Of a stretch of DNA of 64,000 bases, positions 60,868 through 64,000 are shown piece after piece. A program made the position numbers and the translations under genes. The stretch is from CBDFGE01 sp965247055 (GTDB lineage Bacteria; Chloroflexota; Dehalococcoidia; Lucifugimonadales; JAGWBF01): NCBI GenBank assembly GCA_965247055.1, contig CBDFGE010000002.1:223671-287670 (forward strand). Reading direction: 5' to 3'. A model generated the notes under the pieces. That model did no database searches. It was given only the letters and a program-made list of their open reading frames with translations, and was not told the origin of the DNA. How positions within the stretch are numbered: position 1 is the stretch's first letter; every line of letters begins with the position of its first letter.

Positions 60868-60882
60868 TATCGTAGGACGATA
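60868..60882. promoter_or_regulatory. PadR operator candidate
   Basis: TATCGT-AGG-ACGATA, a perfect 6-bp dyad about 50 bp before the PadR start, within A/T-rich flanks that suit a promoter. Confidence 0.6.
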
Positions 60883-61272
60883 CATATGTCATCCAGGGCC
60901 ACGTAGGTAACTTCACTGATAATCGAGAGCAGGTGTGGCCCGCTGTTGGAATAGACCATCGATCAGAAGGAGGTGCGCAGGGCGGCACCTACGAGTGAAG
61001 CTGCGGTCCACCTCCGAGGGGGTTCCCAGTCCGAATGGCTAGCAAGTCCAGGACACATATGCGAGGGTGGTACTGGAGGTACCCACCACAAGCCTGTATC
61101 TTCGTCTGCTGAAGGGTTCTGCTAGTTGGCAACGGCGGGTCGGAAGACTGCGTTTGTTAAACAGGTCCGCGTTCGGCAATCGGAGCCGCTTGGCGAATAT
61201 GCCTACAGGACCAATCTGAACCGCAGCACGAAAGTTCTTGATTTCGTATAGCTTGGTGGGCCTACGTGTACT
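60883..61272. other. Intergenic stretch before the IS1182-type element
   Basis: No supported gene. GGTGGGCCTACG at 61257 is one of three TAGGCCCACCA-like sites (seen reversed) in the window. Confidence 0.4.
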
Positions 61273-61378
61273 GAATTGAGCCTGTCTCAGAAGTCTGAGC
61301 TGGTAATGGGTATGTCGTTGGGTGTACCTTCGAAGCGACACCAGTTGGGGAGATGGTGATATCAAGTGGACCCCATGA

Positions 61379-62314
61379 TCAGGACAGCGGTGAGGCTAAA
61401 ATAAGAGAGTCTACCGCTGGGGTGTCTCGTAAACCTTCATCCGATGGTAAGGCTCGTGGATGTTCCAGTAAACACCTTTGTGGGCTCACTGCATGGAACA
61501 CCTGACCCGGTGACCGATAGCCCAGGGCTTGATGGGGCCGCTCTTGGTTGTAGAAGGCCAGATAAGTCCCAATCCCCTTTCTGGCCTCAGTCCCATTTTG
61601 GTATGCCTTCAGGTACACCTCCTCGTACTTGATGCTGCGCCACAGCCGTTCCACGAAGACGTTGTCCATGCACCGGCCCCTGCCGTCCATGCTCACTTGA
61701 ACGCCTTGCGCCAGCAGCATGCTGGTGAAGGCCTCGCTGGTGAACTGGCTGCCCTGGTCGGTGTTGAAGATCTGTGGCCGACCCTTGCTCAAGGCCTCTT
61801 CCAGAGCCGCAACACAGAAGTCTACCTCCAGGGTGTTGGACAGCCGCCAGGCCAACACGTAGCGGCTGTGCCAGTCCATGATGGCCACCAAGTAGAGGAA
61901 ACCCCGAGCCATGGGTATGTAGGTGATGTCGGTGGCCCACACCTGGTTGACCCGGTTGATCTCCAGCCCCCTGAGCAAGTACGGATAGACCTTATGCCCT
62001 GGGTTTGGCTTGCTGGTGTTGGGACGCCGGTAGATGGCCTCCAGGCCTATCAGCTGCATCAGCCGGCGGACCCGCTTGCGGTTGACCTGGTGTCCGTGAT
62101 TGCTGAGCCAGGCAGTCATCCTTCTGGAGCCGTAGAAAGGTGTCTTCAGGTACTGTTGGTCTATGAGGGCCATCAACTCCAAGTCCTCGGCGCCGGCCTC
62201 GGTTGGCAGGTAGTACAACGAGGAGCGGCTTCTACCCAGCAAGGCGCACTGGCGCACCAGAGACAGCTTCGGTTCTTCTCGGTCAATCATGGCCCGGCGT
62301 TGGGACCGGCTCAC
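61379..62314 (-). CDS. IS3-family transposase OrfB (copy E)
   Basis: 311 residues, differing from copy B at a few positions (Ile to Arg in LLGRSRSSL, Ala to Thr in GIGTYLAF). The DDE residues are intact. Confidence 0.95.
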   Translation of the reverse strand: MSRSQRRAMIDREEPKLSLVRQCALLGRSRSSLYYLPTEAGAEDLELMALIDQQYLKTPFYGSRRMTAWLSNHGHQVNRKRVRRLMQLIGLEAIYRRPNTSKPNPGHKVYPYLLRGLEINRVNQVWATDITYIPMARGFLYLVAIMDWHSRYVLAWRLSNTLEVDFCVAALEEALSKGRPQIFNTDQGSQFTSEAFTSMLLAQGVQVSMDGRGRCMDNVFVERLWRSIKYEEVYLKAYQNGTEARKGIGTYLAFYNQERPHQALGYRSPGQVFHAVSPQRCLLEHPRALPSDEGLRDTPAVDSLILASPLS

Positions 62315-62595
62315 AACCCGAAGCTCCGTGACAAAAAATCCCGTTCCACCTTGAGCTGCCCAATCTGTTGGTAGAGCTGGGCAGTGAGGACCTCTTGGTC
62401 CTTCTCCTGGCGTCCACCACCATTTTCAAAGAGGTGCGGCGCCCCCTGAGTCAAGGCCTTCTTCCAGGCATGGATCTGGCTCGGGTGGACTTCAAACCGG
62501 CTGGCCAGCTCTGCAATGGTGTGCTCCCCCTGGAGCGCGGCCAAAGCCACTTTGGCCTTGAAGACTGGGCTGTGCTTCTTACGTGTTTGCTTCAT
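62311..62595 (-). CDS. IS3-family transposase OrfA (copy E)
   Basis: 94 residues, same protein as in copies B and C. Confidence 0.95.
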   Translation of the reverse strand: MKQTRKKHSPVFKAKVALAALQGEHTIAELASRFEVHPSQIHAWKKALTQGAPHLFENGGGRQEKDQEVLTAQLYQQIGQLKVERDFLSRSFGL

Positions 62596-62676
62596 GTCCT
62601 GCTCCTTGTTTCCGTCCTATTTTAGGAGCGGGACTCTCTCTTAGCCACCTGTCCGAATTTTGGGGTCCACCTCAAT

Positions 62677-64000
62677 ATGCCGCTTCGAGAGATGGGTCGA
62701 GAGCAGATGTGGATGTTGCCGCCGACGCTTGACGAGTTGTTGCCGCTGGACCATCCGGCGCGGTTCGTGGCCAAGTTCGTTGACGCTTTGGACCGGGAGG
62801 ACTGGGGGAAGCTTGAGGTGAAGATAGACGGGGAGGTGCTGGGAGCGCCAGCCTACCATCCACGTGCGCTGTTGAGCGTGTGGCTGTACGGTTTCATGAC
62901 CGGGGTACGCTCGTGCCGGAAGCTGGAGGCGGCCTCCCGGGACCAGATACCGTACCTGTGGCTGACCGGGTGGCAGCATCCGGACCACAACACCCTGTGG
63001 AGGTTCTACAGAGGGCATCGGCAGGCCATGAGGAAGCTGTTCGAGCGTACGGTTCGTACGGCGGTGACGATGAAGTTGGTGGACCTGGCGGTTCAGGCGG
63101 TGGATGGTACGAAGGTGGTCGCCAACGCCTCGCTGAACAGGAGCTACGACGCCGAGGGACTGCGAGGGCTCTTGGAGCGGCTGGAGAGTGCGGATAACGG
63201 ACCTTGAGGCACAGAACGAAGCGGGAGAGGGATGCCTCTGCCATCCATCTGCCTCGGGAGTTGGCTGACAAGGAGGTCCTTGAGAGAGCAGGTGAGGCAG
63301 GCGATGGACGATCTCACGAGTCAAAAGCTGCCACAAGCGCATCAACCTGACCGACCCAGACGCCAGGCTGATGAAGGGCAGGCAAGGCATCGTGGCTGGC
63401 TACAATGCCCAGGCTATGGTCTCACCCACAGAGACGGATGGGGGAGCGACCGGCATGTTGGTCACCGCCGTGGACGTGGTGGATGCGGCCAATGACAATG
63501 CCCTGCTGGTTCCGATGCTGGAGCAGGCCGAGGAGACTACGGGGACGAAGTCGCAGATGACGTTGGCCGATGCCGGATACTTCGCCGCGAGTCACTTGGA
63601 AGAATGCGCCCGTCGAGATCAGCAGGTGGTAGTGTCGGATCGCGCAACGGTTCTCAAAGACCCATATCACAAGGACCAATTCACCTACAACGAGCCGAGC
63701 GACAGCTTTACGTGTCCGCAGGGACAGACGCTCAAGTTCATTCGTATCCAACATACGAATGGAGTCCGTTGCGTCTGTACCGGGCCTCGAGGCCGTCTGC
63801 CAGGTGTGCCCAGCCTTCGGAGTCTGTACGAGGGCCAAAGAGATTGGGCGAAGCCTGGCGATAGGTCCGCATGACGCTGTGCTACGCCGTCATCGTGCCT
63901 GGATGTCCACCTCAGCAGCTAGAGAGGCGTACAAGCTGAGAAAGCAACTGGTCGAGCCAGTCTTCGGAATCATCAAGGAACAACAGGGGGCACGGAGGTT
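62677..64000 (+). pseudogene. IS1182-family transposase, multiply frameshifted, incomplete
   Basis: Frame one (62677-63207) holds the DUF772 N-terminus: LPPTLDELLPLDHPARFVAK, LSVWLYGFMTGVRSCRKLE and the first catalytic Asp in AVDGTKVVANAS. The match then moves between frames with stops (63200-63330). It resumes at about 63330 with ARLMKGRQGIVAGYNAQAMV, the second Asp in LADAGYFA, and continues to FTCPQGQTLKF. Near the right edge KLRKQLVEPVFGIIKEQQGA contains the final Glu in another frame. At least three shifts, so it is not functional. Confidence 0.85.

Larger units (their letters stand above)
61362..62674 (-). mobile_element. Complete IS3-family element, copy E (1313 bp), ATA target duplication
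   Basis: Same termini as copies B and C. ATA is present at 61359-61361 and 62675-62677, the 3-bp duplication expected for IS3. It inserted at the start codon of the IS1182-type transposase. Confidence 0.95.
61273..64000 (+). mobile_element. IS1182-type element, decayed, interrupted by IS3 copy E, running off the window
   Basis: The left end is inferred at TTGAGCCTGTCTCAGAAGTC (61275), which matches the ends of the 157-bp repeat at 37198. A leader with GGGGAG runs to 61361, then IS3 copy E, then the transposase start at 62677. Removing copy E and one ATA joins leader and ATG. Confidence 0.65.

Noticed and set aside
56886..62674. Composite transposon formed by IS3 copies C and E around the PadR operon
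   Set aside because: Copy E has its own ATA duplication in another element, and copy C shows a deletion; no shared outer duplication.

Overview
The window looks like a chromosomal segment from a high-GC bacterium of the Chloroflexota, probably a Dehalococcoidia/SAR202-like lineage. That placement is inference. It rests on the gene mix: old-yellow-enzyme, amidase and MmgE/PrpD catabolic genes, a PAC2 protein, a KaiC/FlaH-like ATPase, Pro/Thr-linker lipoproteins and heavy IS load. No rRNA is present to confirm it. TGA is used normally as a stop and TGG as Trp, so the code is standard, apart from one gene whose two in-frame TGAs look like selenocysteine codons.

Layout. (1) 1-3.6 kb: a pile-up of insertion sequences. 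It holds a partial and a complete copy of a 1313-bp IS3-family element, an IS256-family remnant, an IS5-family element with a CTAA duplication, and the stump of a lipoprotein gene. (2) 3.7-5.2 kb: a ribbon-helix-helix regulator translationally coupled to a pseudo-receiver/KaiC-like ATPase. (3) 5.4-12.9 kb: a catabolic operon with an OYE/2,4-dienoyl-CoA-reductase-like flavoenzyme, a MerB-like protein with TGA at both catalytic-cysteine positions, an AtzG-like subunit with its amidase, a FAD dehydrogenase and an MmgE/PrpD protein. (4) 12.9-16.7 kb: aroE, aroC and a fused aroK-aroB. (5) 16.7-22.7 kb: mostly minus-strand housekeeping genes, including a decayed hemA/hemL pair, and tRNA-Ala(UGC).

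(6) 22.7-45.6 kb: an accessory region of integrated and partly decayed elements. It has three large serine recombinases (one without its catalytic domain), duplicated PP-loop genes, regulators, an ABC exporter operon, remnants of antiphage systems (a truncated CD-NTase, a DUF4420 nuclease, a solo nuclease-like protein), and a PRTRC-type cassette encoding Ub-like, E2-like, JAB protease and E1-like proteins. (7) 45.7-58.5 kb: IS256 copies around surface and membrane proteins, and one large lipoprotein gene cut into three in-frame pieces by two ISs and truncated by a third. (8) 58.5-64 kb: a PadR-controlled membrane operon truncated by an IS3 remnant, then a decaying IS1182-type transposase carrying a nested IS3 copy.

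Most striking points: the double-selenocysteine MerB-like gene with a matching SECIS hairpin after each TGA; the ubiquitin-like conjugation cassette on a mobile segment; and insertions whose target duplications allow pre-insertion genes to be rebuilt base by base.
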